From: Desulfopila sp. IMCC35008
Lineage (GTDB): Bacteria > Desulfobacterota > Desulfobulbia > Desulfobulbales > Desulfocapsaceae
Assembly: GCF_010646885.2 (NCBI RefSeq)
Contig: NZ_CP050700.1
Span: 1,247,501 to 1,311,500, forward strand
Reading direction: 5' to 3'
Length of the DNA: 64,000 nucleotides
The notes beneath the pieces were generated by a model, which had not been told where the DNA came from, searched no databases, and saw only the letters and a program-made list of their open reading frames with translations. Each line of letters begins with the position of its first letter. The stretch's first letter is position 1. Below are positions 17,968 through 26,842 of this stretch, piece by piece. The position numbers and the translations under genes are program-made.

Positions 17968-18642
17968 ATGGAAAGAATCATGAAGTTGATTGGACTCACA
18001 GTTGTTGTTTGTCTGCTCTCAGGGTGTGTTGAAAAACAGGTTTCGGTAAACAATGGGGATCTTAATCGCGAACTGGAATCACCTGCCGAAAAAGCAAAAA
18101 AGTCAAAGAATGAAGCAGGAAAAGTTTCTGACTTGAAGGACGAAGTACTTCAAATGCTTCCTGAACCGGTAGAAGGGTTTTCTTGGTCCCTCTTCAAGGG
18201 TGTTGCCATCCAGCGCCCAGTCAATTGGAATGAATATTCACAAGGAGGGACATATTGTTCATCTGTCGAATCTGTCCAACAAAATGGCATTTTTCAAACA
18301 GGAGTCACGATACAGATCATCAGGGATACACAAAAAAATAAGAACGTGTCAGCAGCACTTGCGGCTGGGGTGCTGATCAATGACATCGAGAAGCTGAAAG
18401 AAAATCGGAAGATATTTATCAATTTTAATAAACACGATAACCTTGAAACGATTGTATACAGATACAGAAATGCACCACAGAACATGACTCCCATAATTGT
18501 TCATAAATACTTCCAAGTTTCCGAGAAAGAGGATTTTATGAATATCGTCACATTTGAGACCACTGAAGAAAAATGGGATGAGTATTGGAAAAAATATGGG
18601 GAAGTAATTTTAAGTAAAGTTGTAGTTTATGGCGTTGAGTGA
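17968..18642 (+). CDS. Lipoprotein of unknown function downstream of the giant gene
   Basis: A 224-residue protein with a lipoprotein signal peptide (M5 region onward, lipobox LLSGC). After a charged linker (about 30-60) comes a folded domain with 'FSWSLFKGVAIQRPVNWNEY' and alternating strands and helices, which vaguely recalls PsbP-like domains. I would not assign a family. The start ATG has AAGGAAAAG about 6 nt upstream. It is the third lipoprotein gene associated with the secretion cluster but lies 441 nt beyond the giant gene and a possible terminator, so it may be a separate unit. Confidence 0.65.
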   Translation: MERIMKLIGLTVVVCLLSGCVEKQVSVNNGDLNRELESPAEKAKKSKNEAGKVSDLKDEVLQMLPEPVEGFSWSLFKGVAIQRPVNWNEYSQGGTYCSSVESVQQNGIFQTGVTIQIIRDTQKNKNVSAALAAGVLINDIEKLKENRKIFINFNKHDNLETIVYRYRNAPQNMTPIIVHKYFQVSEKEDFMNIVTFETTEEKWDEYWKKYGEVILSKVVVYGVE

Positions 18643-19535
18643 CATTCCGACTGTATGAAGTGCCAAAACCCGATAAAATGATTAAAAAATGCAATATCAA
18701 TGTTTTATGGAAGTTGCATGGAGTGGAAAGCAGATCGTTGTTTTAATTGCATTGGCGCTTGGTATTATTAGGGACCAACTTTCCAGTTTGGGCAACCAAC
18801 CTGGAAAGTTGAGGTATTATGATTATGGGAACCCACCTAAGTCACGTACTGAAAAAAAAAGGATCTAATTTCTGCCTCTAAATGAATTGTTCCTCACTGA
18901 ATTGATTGTTGGCAAATTGCTGAGGACGGAGGATTTTTTTCAAATAAGCCTATCAGATTAATGGTGCTATGTCTGTTTTCCTATGATGCACCTGCAGTTC
19001 TATTCACAATGAATTACGATTTAAATACACCAGTGTCTTTGTTAGTTATCCAATTGAAATTCACCTAAAAAAACAGGAATATCATTTAAGGTGCACCTTG
19101 GCTCAAATCGAGCAATATATTTTGCAAGGATATCTCATTAGAAAAAACCAATAGTCTTTTATTGTTAGCACATATCAGCCGGTTATTGAGGGTTTTTTTA
19201 CAACAGGGAAGTGCCTACCTGAGCAATACAATTCACTGTGCGCCTTAACTAATTATCTCGACTCGTGAATTTTCAGTGTTAGCCTCTCGGTTCAATTCAG
19301 GGCTAATTCAAAGATGTTGATAAAACGGAATTTTCACTCATTCACAGGGGAAAAACTGTGATTAGAAACTATTGCCAATGATACGATAATTGACTAGGAT
19401 ACCACCAGAATTGATTATAGGTGGGTCTGAGCTGGCTTTTTACGGCCTGTTTGACAAGTGACCTCATCGCAAGAGGATAACCTATCATACTCTCCCCATC
19501 TCCCCGCTATTATCATGGCGTTAGGAATTTATGGT
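18643..19535. other. Long gene-free stretch
   Basis: About 890 nt without a recognisable gene, RNA or mobile element. The only clear structure is the hairpin at 18776-18811. Several T-rich and A-rich tracts occur. It forms the boundary between the secretion cluster and the following metabolic genes, and could be decayed sequence. Confidence 0.4.
18776..18811. repeat. Perfect 11-bp inverted repeat (hairpin)
   Basis: CAACTTTCCAG (18776-18786) pairs perfectly with CTGGAAAGTTG (18801-18811). The 14-nt loop contains a further TTGG/CCAA pairing. No T-run follows on either strand, so it is not a standard terminator. It could be a small repeat-family element or an RNA structure. Confidence 0.5.
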
Positions 19536-21917
19536 ATGAATGGCATTGCGATAGGCGTTTTTCTGGTTGCTTTAAGTACGTTGCTGGTTGAGCTCACCTT
19601 GATACGGGTCTTTGATGTATTGTGGTATCCGAACATAGCTTACCTCGTCATCACTCTCAGTATGTTTGCTTTTGGTCTTGCCGGGGTTTATTCATCACTG
19701 AGGCCTGTCGATGAGACCTCAAAACTCAATAACAAGATTGCCTGTCTTGCTATTCTCGGTGGATTGTTTGCTGTCCTGTTGATTCCTGTTCTTGATCACT
19801 GTCCGTTCGACTTTAAGGAAATTGGCCGGAAAACCCAAGAGTCTGCAATTCACTTCGGTATAATATATCTCTTTATTACAGTACCTTTTTTTTTGGGCGG
19901 GGTCATTCTCACTTCTATCTTCTCCAAGTATTCTTCCCGTATCCAGAGTTTATACTTCTGTGACCTGACTGGCGCTGCCCTGGGCTGTATAGTTCTCATC
20001 CCCCTCTTACCGCTGGTAGGCGCTGCGGGGCTTCTATTTGTAGCCTGCGGACTCGGGTTTTTGATTGCGGCCATCTTTTTTCAACAGAGGGTTTTTAAAG
20101 GTGTTGCCGTACTCATTGGTATTGGGATAATTGCCTATCCATTTTTCAGGGGTGAGTATATAGAATTCAAGCCTCATATTAATAAAAGGGGGTTTTCTAC
20201 ATTAAGTAACAAAGGCACCCATGAGTATTCCGTCTGGGATCCGATATCGAAGATCGATATTGTCACCTATCGGCGAAATTTTAAGTGGATTGCCTATGAT
20301 GGTGGTACCCAAACCAGTTATTATTACAGTTTTGATGGTGATTACGGACAGTTACTTGAAGATGTTAAAACCAAACCTCATCGACATTTCTGGGGAAAGG
20401 TGGTTTTACCCTCTCACTACCTGAAGCAGAATACTCGGCAGGAAGTTCTGATTATTGGCAGCGCCGGTGGGCAGGAGACGAAGGCTGCCCTGGCCTATGG
20501 TGCCTCCCACGTTGATGCGATAGAGCTGGTGGGTGCTGTAGTTGAGTTGGGGAGGGGGAAGTTTGATAAATATATAGGTGGGATCATGAACGATCCCAGG
20601 GTAAATGCGCGCAAAGGCGAGGGACGGAGTTTTTTGCGTTCCACCCATAACAAGTACGATATCATTCAGATGATGAGCAACCACAGTAGTTCCAGTATAG
20701 CCGCCGGCAGTGGCTCGCTCAACACCACTTATCTGCAGACCGCTGAGGCGTACACTGAGTATTTTACCCACCTCAAGGAAGATGGTATCCTGCATATCAA
20801 CCACCATATCTATCCTAAGATGGTGGCAACAGCTGCGCTAGCCTGGAAGCGATTGGGCAGGAGTGATTTTCGCAAACACGTAGTCGTATTTGAGGTGCCC
20901 GGAGTCCAGGATAATCTTCCGACATTATTGATAAAGATGTCTCCATGGACTGAGCAGGAATTGCAGGATCTTATGGCATTCATGACCAGCGCCAATGAGC
21001 TGGTTGTCAACCCATTGGACCCGGAGAAGAGTTTTCTTTCCGATGATTTCTTTTCAGGTGATTTTCCCAAGGAGTTGGAACAAAAGGCCAATTACCGTAT
21101 AGGACCGTCAGTTGATGATAAACCCTACTTTAACTTTATCCGTAAAGGTGTATCACAAGTTGATATCCAGCCGGAGACGTTTACTAATGCATCTGTCGCA
21201 AAGCTTTTAAACTCCAGGTTGCAGGATGGGGTACCCAGGGATACTATTCATCTTTATGTGACGGCTGTTGCCTCACTATTGTTTGCCGCTGTTTTCCTTT
21301 TTGTGCCGCTGCTGTTTTCACCTGTGGGCAAGGCGAAATGGGAGAGTAAAAGAAGCTTTCTCGCTTATTTTGGTTGCCTCGGGGCTGGCTTCATTTTGTT
21401 GGAGCTTGTCTTTGTCCAGATATTCATGAAGTTAATCGGGTATCCACTCTACACCTATTCCACCGTGATCTTTATCTTTCTGTTCAGTGCTGGCGTAGGA
21501 AGTATGATGTCGGAGAAGTTTGACATGTACGCACCCCGGCGGTGGCCTATTGTGTTTGGCGGAATCGCCGTCTCTGCACTTTTTATAATGGCTGTACAGA
21601 CCTGGTATTTTGATACCTTTCTGACCATGCATATCTCAGTCAGGATTGTAGCTGCTTCTGTATTGATTTTCCCCCTGGGGCTCTTTCTGGGTATGCCTTT
21701 TCCCCTGGGAGTTTTAAGTGTGCGCCATCAAGTGCCGGGAACCATTGCCTGGGCCTGGGCCATGAATGGACTTTTTACCGTTATTGGTGGTTTTCTCAGC
21801 GTAATACTCTCGGTACAGATCGGTTTTAGGGCGACAGTGCTGGTAGCGGTTGTCATGTACCTGGTCGCCGGAATCTTCTTTAAAAATATTTATCATCCCC
21901 GCATTGCTGAAGGATAA
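19536..21917 (+). CDS. Membrane protein with spermidine-synthase-like domain
   Basis: A 793-residue protein with hydrophobic membrane segments at both ends and a soluble spermidine-synthase/methyltransferase fold in the middle. The nucleotide-binding motif 'VLIIGSAGGQETKAAL' lies near residues 303-318, followed by acidic 'DAIELVGAVVELG' and 'YDIIQMMSNHSSSS'. The N-terminal segment 'LVELTLIRVFDVLWYPN' is typical of membrane-bound predicted spermidine synthases. True aminopropyltransferase activity is uncertain, because this class is often of unknown substrate. Starts at 19458 (GTG), 19515 and 19536 are possible; I chose the ATG at 19536 because TAGGA lies 9 nt upstream. The next gene follows in 23 nt, so they may be co-transcribed. 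Confidence 0.75.
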   Translation: MNGIAIGVFLVALSTLLVELTLIRVFDVLWYPNIAYLVITLSMFAFGLAGVYSSLRPVDETSKLNNKIACLAILGGLFAVLLIPVLDHCPFDFKEIGRKTQESAIHFGIIYLFITVPFFLGGVILTSIFSKYSSRIQSLYFCDLTGAALGCIVLIPLLPLVGAAGLLFVACGLGFLIAAIFFQQRVFKGVAVLIGIGIIAYPFFRGEYIEFKPHINKRGFSTLSNKGTHEYSVWDPISKIDIVTYRRNFKWIAYDGGTQTSYYYSFDGDYGQLLEDVKTKPHRHFWGKVVLPSHYLKQNTRQEVLIIGSAGGQETKAALAYGASHVDAIELVGAVVELGRGKFDKYIGGIMNDPRVNARKGEGRSFLRSTHNKYDIIQMMSNHSSSSIAAGSGSLNTTYLQTAEAYTEYFTHLKEDGILHINHHIYPKMVATAALAWKRLGRSDFRKHVVVFEVPGVQDNLPTLLIKMSPWTEQELQDLMAFMTSANELVVNPLDPEKSFLSDDFFSGDFPKELEQKANYRIGPSVDDKPYFNFIRKGVSQVDIQPETFTNASVAKLLNSRLQDGVPRDTIHLYVTAVASLLFAAVFLFVPLLFSPVGKAKWESKRSFLAYFGCLGAGFILLELVFVQIFMKLIGYPLYTYSTVIFIFLFSAGVGSMMSEKFDMYAPRRWPIVFGGIAVSALFIMAVQTWYFDTFLTMHISVRIVAASVLIFPLGLFLGMPFPLGVLSVRHQVPGTIAWAWAMNGLFTVIGGFLSVILSVQIGFRATVLVAVVMYLVAGIFFKNIYHPRIAEG

Positions 21918-21940
21918 TGAAAGATAGAAACGGATAAGAG

Positions 21941-24052
21941 ATGAGCAAAGAACAACTCGATTTTCGCCAAAGTAGCCGGTTGCTGAGACAGTATGGAATA
22001 CAGGCTCAAGGTGAGTATGTCTTCTCTGAAGACGACGCTGTAGTCCAGGCTGCGAAACTGGGGTATCCGGTTGTCGTTAAGTCTGTTTCGCAAAAGATCA
22101 TCCACAAAACTGATGAGGGAGCTGTCTTCCTCGATGTTCAAAATGACCACGATCTGCACCGGGCGTGCACTACGTTGAAAAAGTTGATGGGCGGTTTTTC
22201 CCGGGATGAAGGAGACGGGATACTCGTTCAGCGGATGGTGGCCAAAGGACTGGAGATACTGATCGGAGCAAAACGGGACCCTGGGTTCGGTGCGGTAACC
22301 ATGATTGGCATCGGGGGTATTTTCGTGGAACTGTATTCCGATGTCGCCATGGGGATCGGCGTGCTCAATCGGGATGATGTTCTGGGGATGCTTGCCAATA
22401 CCCAGGTTGGAACTGTCCTTGAGGGATATCGCGGCAAAAGGTATGACCGTGAAGCGGTCATTGATGTGGCAATAAAGATTTCCCGCCTGATGCATGAAAA
22501 CCCGACTATAAGTGAGTTGGATCTCAATCCGGTGATTGTACATGAGACCGGTTGTTCAATCGTTGATGCACGGATAATCAGTGATGATTCCAGCATTGAC
22601 CCGGTGGCCGAGGATGTCAAACCCTGGGTAATGAATAGCATCAATGCGATATTCAGGGCCGAATCAGTCGCCGTGATCGGAGCCTCGCGACCCGGTACAC
22701 AGGGCGGTGTGATTTTAAAAAATTGTATCGGCATCAAAAGGTTGTATCCGGTCCACCCCAAGCTGGAGAAGATTCACGGCATTTCGTGTTACAAGTCGCT
22801 TGCTGAGTTGCCGGAAGTGCCTGAGGTCGGAGTCTTTGCCGTAAATTCTGAAAGGACGGTTTCCATTTTCAGGGATTTTTGCAGGCTTGGCGGCAAGGGA
22901 GCCATAATCTTCAGTGATGGTTTCGCCGAGATGGGCAGGAATGAGCTTGAAGAACAGCTGCTTCAAATTAGCGAAGAGTATAAGGTCGCTTATATCGGCC
23001 CCAATTGCATGGGGGTTATCGATAGCTTTTCCGGCCTCAACACAAATTACATCCCGGAACAGCGTTCGGTGACTGTGGAACAACCCAGTGGCATAGGCGT
23101 TATCTCCCAAAGTGGTGGGATCGGACTTGAGTTATTGGAGATGTTTCGTGCCGATCACCAGAATCTTGGCAGGTGGGTTTCAATTGGTAATGCGAGCTGT
23201 GCGGGTGTCCCGGAAATGCTGGCCCAGATGGGGGATGACCCCAGGATCTCAATTATTGCGATCTATCTTGAAGGTGTCGCCGACGGCCTCAAGCTGATGA
23301 AGGTCGGGCGTGAGGTGACCGCTAAAAAGCCTGTAATTATTATTAAGGGGGGAACCGGTGGAGGTGCTGAGGCTGCCCTCTCCCATACCGCCTCTCTCGC
23401 CGGAAGCCATGAAGCGTTTCGGGCATGTTGTGAGCAGGCGGGGTTTTATCTTGTTGAAGACCTCACCGAAGATCCAAAAATTCTCGTCAATATACTTTCG
23501 ATCCTCACAAGCCAGCCGCAGACAGGGAATGATAGGGTGGCCGTGGTCAGTGTCGGTGGTGGCGCTGGTATCCTGCTTGCTGACCAGGTGACCGGGGAGG
23601 GCATGCGCCTTGCAGAATTCAGCCAGGAAACCAGACGAAAGTTACAGGCTTTGATCGGTGAAGATCTTCACCGAAAAAACCAGCCGCAAGACGAATCGGT
23701 ACTCGACAATATTGGTAATAATCCTCTTGATTTGTTTGGTAACTGTAATGATGAAAGATTGCTGGCTGCCCTGAGGATTATTGATGAGGATACTGAAACG
23801 GATGTCATCGTTGCCGGGGTCTATCTGCAGGTACCGCTTCTTTCGGAGTACCTTCCGGAAAGGCTTGTTGAACTAAATGATGAGCTGACCAAACCGTTGA
23901 TCGTTTCCCCCCGAGGGTTTTCGCAATATGTTGATCGCTGCCGAACCTACATGGCGGCCAAGAAACTCCGTACGTATACGGTCCCAATGATGAAACCGCT
24001 GGGGATTGCTCTTCGCATTTGGAAACGGTACGGCAGGTCCTTTATGGAGTAG
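21941..24052 (+). CDS. ADP-forming acyl-CoA synthetase (acetate--CoA ligase family)
   Basis: A 703-residue fusion of the two subunits of an NDP-forming acyl-CoA synthetase. It interconverts an acyl-CoA and ADP plus phosphate with a free acid and ATP, usually for energy conservation in anaerobes. The ATP-grasp domain comes first (about 1-215, 'GYPVVVKSVSQKIIHKTD', 'ELDLNPVIV'). A CoA-binding Rossmann domain follows from about 230 ('SVAVIGASRPGTQGG'), then the ligase domains with phosphohistidine H482 in 'ALSHTASLAGS'. The ATP-grasp-first order is a permutation relative to many bacterial fused enzymes. The start has a weak purine-rich site upstream. Acyl specificity cannot be read from sequence. 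Confidence 0.88.
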   Translation: MSKEQLDFRQSSRLLRQYGIQAQGEYVFSEDDAVVQAAKLGYPVVVKSVSQKIIHKTDEGAVFLDVQNDHDLHRACTTLKKLMGGFSRDEGDGILVQRMVAKGLEILIGAKRDPGFGAVTMIGIGGIFVELYSDVAMGIGVLNRDDVLGMLANTQVGTVLEGYRGKRYDREAVIDVAIKISRLMHENPTISELDLNPVIVHETGCSIVDARIISDDSSIDPVAEDVKPWVMNSINAIFRAESVAVIGASRPGTQGGVILKNCIGIKRLYPVHPKLEKIHGISCYKSLAELPEVPEVGVFAVNSERTVSIFRDFCRLGGKGAIIFSDGFAEMGRNELEEQLLQISEEYKVAYIGPNCMGVIDSFSGLNTNYIPEQRSVTVEQPSGIGVISQSGGIGLELLEMFRADHQNLGRWVSIGNASCAGVPEMLAQMGDDPRISIIAIYLEGVADGLKLMKVGREVTAKKPVIIIKGGTGGGAEAALSHTASLAGSHEAFRACCEQAGFYLVEDLTEDPKILVNILSILTSQPQTGNDRVAVVSVGGGAGILLADQVTGEGMRLAEFSQETRRKLQALIGEDLHRKNQPQDESVLDNIGNNPLDLFGNCNDERLLAALRIIDEDTETDVIVAGVYLQVPLLSEYLPERLVELNDELTKPLIVSPRGFSQYVDRCRTYMAAKKLRTYTVPMMKPLGIALRIWKRYGRSFME

Positions 24053-24300
24053 TTTTGAGCGGATTACATTTATTCTCAGGAGCTTTAAGAATCCTTGTCA
24101 ATCCCAGGTATGGGGTTTTGGTTTCTGCCTCTGGCAAACGAAAAAAATCCGCTTCTCCTGCAGATCTTGGTGTGCCGTTTATTCGTGAGCGTTAGTTTAT
24201 GAATTCCTGCTAAAGAGTGCCTGTTTGATTTGGTTACAAAAACCTTACTGAGAATCAGGTGATTGTAGCAGTGGGTTTGATAAGGTGCGAGAAAGAAAAG

Positions 24301-24336
24301 AAAAAAGGGGCAATGGAGTTTTAACACCATTGCCCC
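24301..24336 (-). terminator. Rho-independent terminator of the gene at 24369-25277
   Basis: On the minus strand GGGGCAATGG, a 10-nt loop, CCATTGCCCC, then TTTTTTCTTTTC: a perfect 10-bp stem with a strong U-tract. It sits 33 nt after the stop of the minus-strand gene. The rest of 24053-24368 holds no gene I can see. Confidence 0.9.
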
Positions 24337-24368
24337 TTCGGTCAACTATTTGATCAGATCCCAGTTGG

Positions 24369-25277
24369 TTAGCTACGCTTACTTCGGATGAAGTCCTTGG
24401 TCAGCGAGGGATGGTCCTTGATGATCTGGTCAAGTTCTGCTGAGAGGTTTTCTGTAAGGAACTCATCGATCTGGGCGTAGGTCATATCTTTGCTGACCGC
24501 TTCCTCAACAGTAATGACAAAAAGGTCCTTGTCGTCTTCACTCTCTATGTAAGAAAAAATTCCACCTTCTAAATCAGCCTTGGAGGAAGCGGTCTCAGCT
24601 TCCTGCTTCTCCAAGGCTTGCAACTTTCCCACAAGTTCCTCAATAGAGGCTGTGGTGGCTTTGTACATTTCCTCTAATTTGGTCACTTGATCCTGCAGTC
24701 CGGTATCGGGCTCTTTTTCTACTTTCTCGGAGAGTTCTGCAAGGGTGGCAGTAATTTTTTCTTCAGAAGCTTTTAATTCTTCAACCATGGAGTTGAGACC
24801 CTGAATGTCCTGCTTGAATTTATCGTTGTCCGCGGACAGTGCAGTCACATCGCTCTGTAATTTCTGGTTCGTCTGCTGCAGGGATGAAAGCTCACTCTTC
24901 ATTTTGTCATACTCCTCCTGGGAAATGGCTGGCTCACATACAGTCGTTTCGCTTTGTGCACAACAGGCGCTGTCAGTTTGACAGAAAAGTCCTGAAAGTT
25001 TCACCTTGAATTCTGCCCACATACTGTTCGCTTTTTCAGAATCCTGCAAAGCAACAGCGGCAAAGAAGATTCCTACCAGTACAGATATGCATATACCTAA
25101 CCCGAGACCTAGAGCAATCAGGAACAGTAGGAATTTAAAAAATCCGCCAATCACAAAGCCAATAATACTGCCTACGGTCATGGAATCTCCTGAAGGTACA
25201 AGGGAGAAGACCAGGACAACTGCCAGAAGAATAGCACCCGATTGGATTAATGGGGCACGAAACTCACTTTTTTTCAT
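24369..25277 (-). CDS. Membrane protein with coiled-coil domain, unknown function
   Basis: A 302-residue protein with two or three N-terminal membrane segments (about 11-28 and 36-77, glycine-rich), then a linker with clustered cysteines ('CQTDSACCAQSETTVC'). A long coiled coil follows (about 120-230, heptads rich in L, K, E and Q), then a small acidic C-terminal domain. I do not recognise the family. The start is supported by AGGAG 7 nt upstream and a clean terminator follows, so it appears monocistronic. A membrane-anchored coiled coil could act as a scaffold or in envelope organisation; this is a guess. Confidence 0.75.
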   Translation of the reverse strand: MKKSEFRAPLIQSGAILLAVVLVFSLVPSGDSMTVGSIIGFVIGGFFKFLLFLIALGLGLGICISVLVGIFFAAVALQDSEKANSMWAEFKVKLSGLFCQTDSACCAQSETTVCEPAISQEEYDKMKSELSSLQQTNQKLQSDVTALSADNDKFKQDIQGLNSMVEELKASEEKITATLAELSEKVEKEPDTGLQDQVTKLEEMYKATTASIEELVGKLQALEKQEAETASSKADLEGGIFSYIESEDDKDLFVITVEEAVSKDMTYAQIDEFLTENLSAELDQIIKDHPSLTKDFIRSKRS

Positions 25278-25451
25278 TTTTTTCTCCTAAAATCGGACTC
25301 GCACAAAAATGGTGGGTAAATTACAGTTTCGCAAAAAATAACGACTCATAAACAAAAATCAATATCCAAAAAGTGGGAACAAATAAAGAAACCTACCCAT
25401 ACAGTCAAACGTGAAATGGCTCTGCTGTCAAGCTGATTGTTTGGAGTTGTT

Positions 25452-26696
25452 TCATTCTTTAATAATTAGTTCCCGAATGGCCTTAATACGTACCAGGACA
25501 GGAGGGTGTGTATACTCCAGGAAAACAGCCGCCGGATGTGGTGTAAGATTGGAGAGATTGGCCTGGCATAATTTTTTTAAGCCACTGATAAGGTAATCTT
25601 TTTCACCGGTTGTTCGAACAGCATAGGCGTCGGCCTGGTATTCGTGTTTTCGGGAAAGGGCGTTGAAGAGCACAGACACCAGCAAGTTGACAGGGGAATA
25701 GAGAAAGCCAAAAAAGAATAAGCCTGCATAAACAGAAACATACTCCATTGAAAAAGCTTCGAAGAGTTGTTCGTTACCGAGTACCAGAGATAGAAGGAAA
25801 AAAATAAATCCCGTCTGCAAAATAGATCCTGCCATCATCTTGAGGACATGTTTTAATTTGAAATGTCCCATTTCGTGGGCAAGGACCGCAACTATCTCAT
25901 CTGTCTCAAGTTTGTCTACCAGGGTGTCAAAAAAGACAATCTTTCTGAATTTTCCGAAACCGGTGAAAAAGGCGTTCAGTTTGGTGGAACGTTTTGAGCC
26001 GTCCATGGTGAAAATTCCCTGGAGCTTAAACCTCTCCTGCTCTGCGTAATTCATGATGCGTGTCTTGAGTTCACCTTCACCAAGTGGAGAAAACTTGTTG
26101 AACAGCGGCATAATGAGTACGGGAGCAAGAAACTGGATGATAATGGAAAAAACAACTACACCAGCCCAGCAATAGATCCAGGCCATTGAGCCGGTGGCAT
26201 TAAAGAACCAGAGTATCAAAGCCAGCAGGGGGCCTCCAAGTGCTATGGCAAGAAGCGTACCCTTGATGGTGTCGAGGATGAAGGTTTTAACGGTGGTACG
26301 GTTAAAACCGAATCGTTCTTCAATAACAAAGGTCGAATAGATAGAGAAGGGCAGGCTGACGATATAACTGAGCAACATCAGACATCCAGCATAAACAAGT
26401 CCGGTGAGAATCTCATTGAATTCAAAACTCCGGGCAAAGATATCAACCGCATTAAAACCTCCCAAAAGGAGAAATGCGAGGGTGAGTAGAGTACTTACTG
26501 TCGAACTAACGAGGGAAAACTTTGTGGTGACTCTTGTATATTCCTGGGATTTTGCATACTCATCCTGATTGTATACGCTGCTGAACTCCTCAGGGAGAGC
26601 CGGGTCAAGCGCCTTCAGGTTGAGCAGGGAGATGCAGCTGTCAAGTAGAAAGCCGATAATGATAATGAGAAGGATAGCAATAAGCCAACTGTTCAT
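25452..26696 (-). CDS. M48 family metallopeptidase (Ste24-like)
   Basis: Integral-membrane zinc peptidase of 414 residues. The zinc site is HEMGH (H274-E275-M-G-H278) within 'VAVLAHEMGHFKLKH', and the third ligand is probably the glutamate of 'RKHEYQADAYAV'. Multiple membrane segments, an N-terminal 'DSCISLLNLKALDPALPEEF' region and 'SLPFSIYSTFVIEERFGFN' match the CAAX protease 1/Ste24 architecture rather than HtpX. Bacterial members are thought to work in membrane-protein quality control or maturation. The start has a weak ribosome-binding site. It stands alone between the coiled-coil protein gene and the nuo operon terminator. Confidence 0.9.
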   Translation of the reverse strand: MNSWLIAILLIIIIGFLLDSCISLLNLKALDPALPEEFSSVYNQDEYAKSQEYTRVTTKFSLVSSTVSTLLTLAFLLLGGFNAVDIFARSFEFNEILTGLVYAGCLMLLSYIVSLPFSIYSTFVIEERFGFNRTTVKTFILDTIKGTLLAIALGGPLLALILWFFNATGSMAWIYCWAGVVVFSIIIQFLAPVLIMPLFNKFSPLGEGELKTRIMNYAEQERFKLQGIFTMDGSKRSTKLNAFFTGFGKFRKIVFFDTLVDKLETDEIVAVLAHEMGHFKLKHVLKMMAGSILQTGFIFFLLSLVLGNEQLFEAFSMEYVSVYAGLFFFGFLYSPVNLLVSVLFNALSRKHEYQADAYAVRTTGEKDYLISGLKKLCQANLSNLTPHPAAVFLEYTHPPVLVRIKAIRELIIKE

Positions 26697-26771
26697 AGTA
26701 ATTGTCTGGTCTGGAGATGAGAATTATGAGTCTGTTTTAGGAGATGTTTATACCACAGATTTTCTACCTGT

Positions 26772-26810
26772 GGAAAAAGAAAGATCCGGCGGATTGATTC
26801 CGCCGGATCT
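26772..26810 (-). terminator. Rho-independent terminator of the nuo operon
   Basis: Minus strand AGATCCGGCGG, 7-nt loop, CCGCCGGATCT, followed by TTCTTTTTCC. The perfect 11-bp GC-rich stem is 32 nt after the nuoN stop codon. Confidence 0.9.
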
Positions 26811-26842
26811 GTTTATGAAGAAGTATGATCGAGAACTGACGC

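Noticed and set aside
21893..22543. 216-codon open frame on the minus strand opposite the acyl-CoA synthetase
   Set aside because: The plus strand encodes a clear ADP-forming synthetase across the whole stretch; the reverse frame has no recognisable domain.
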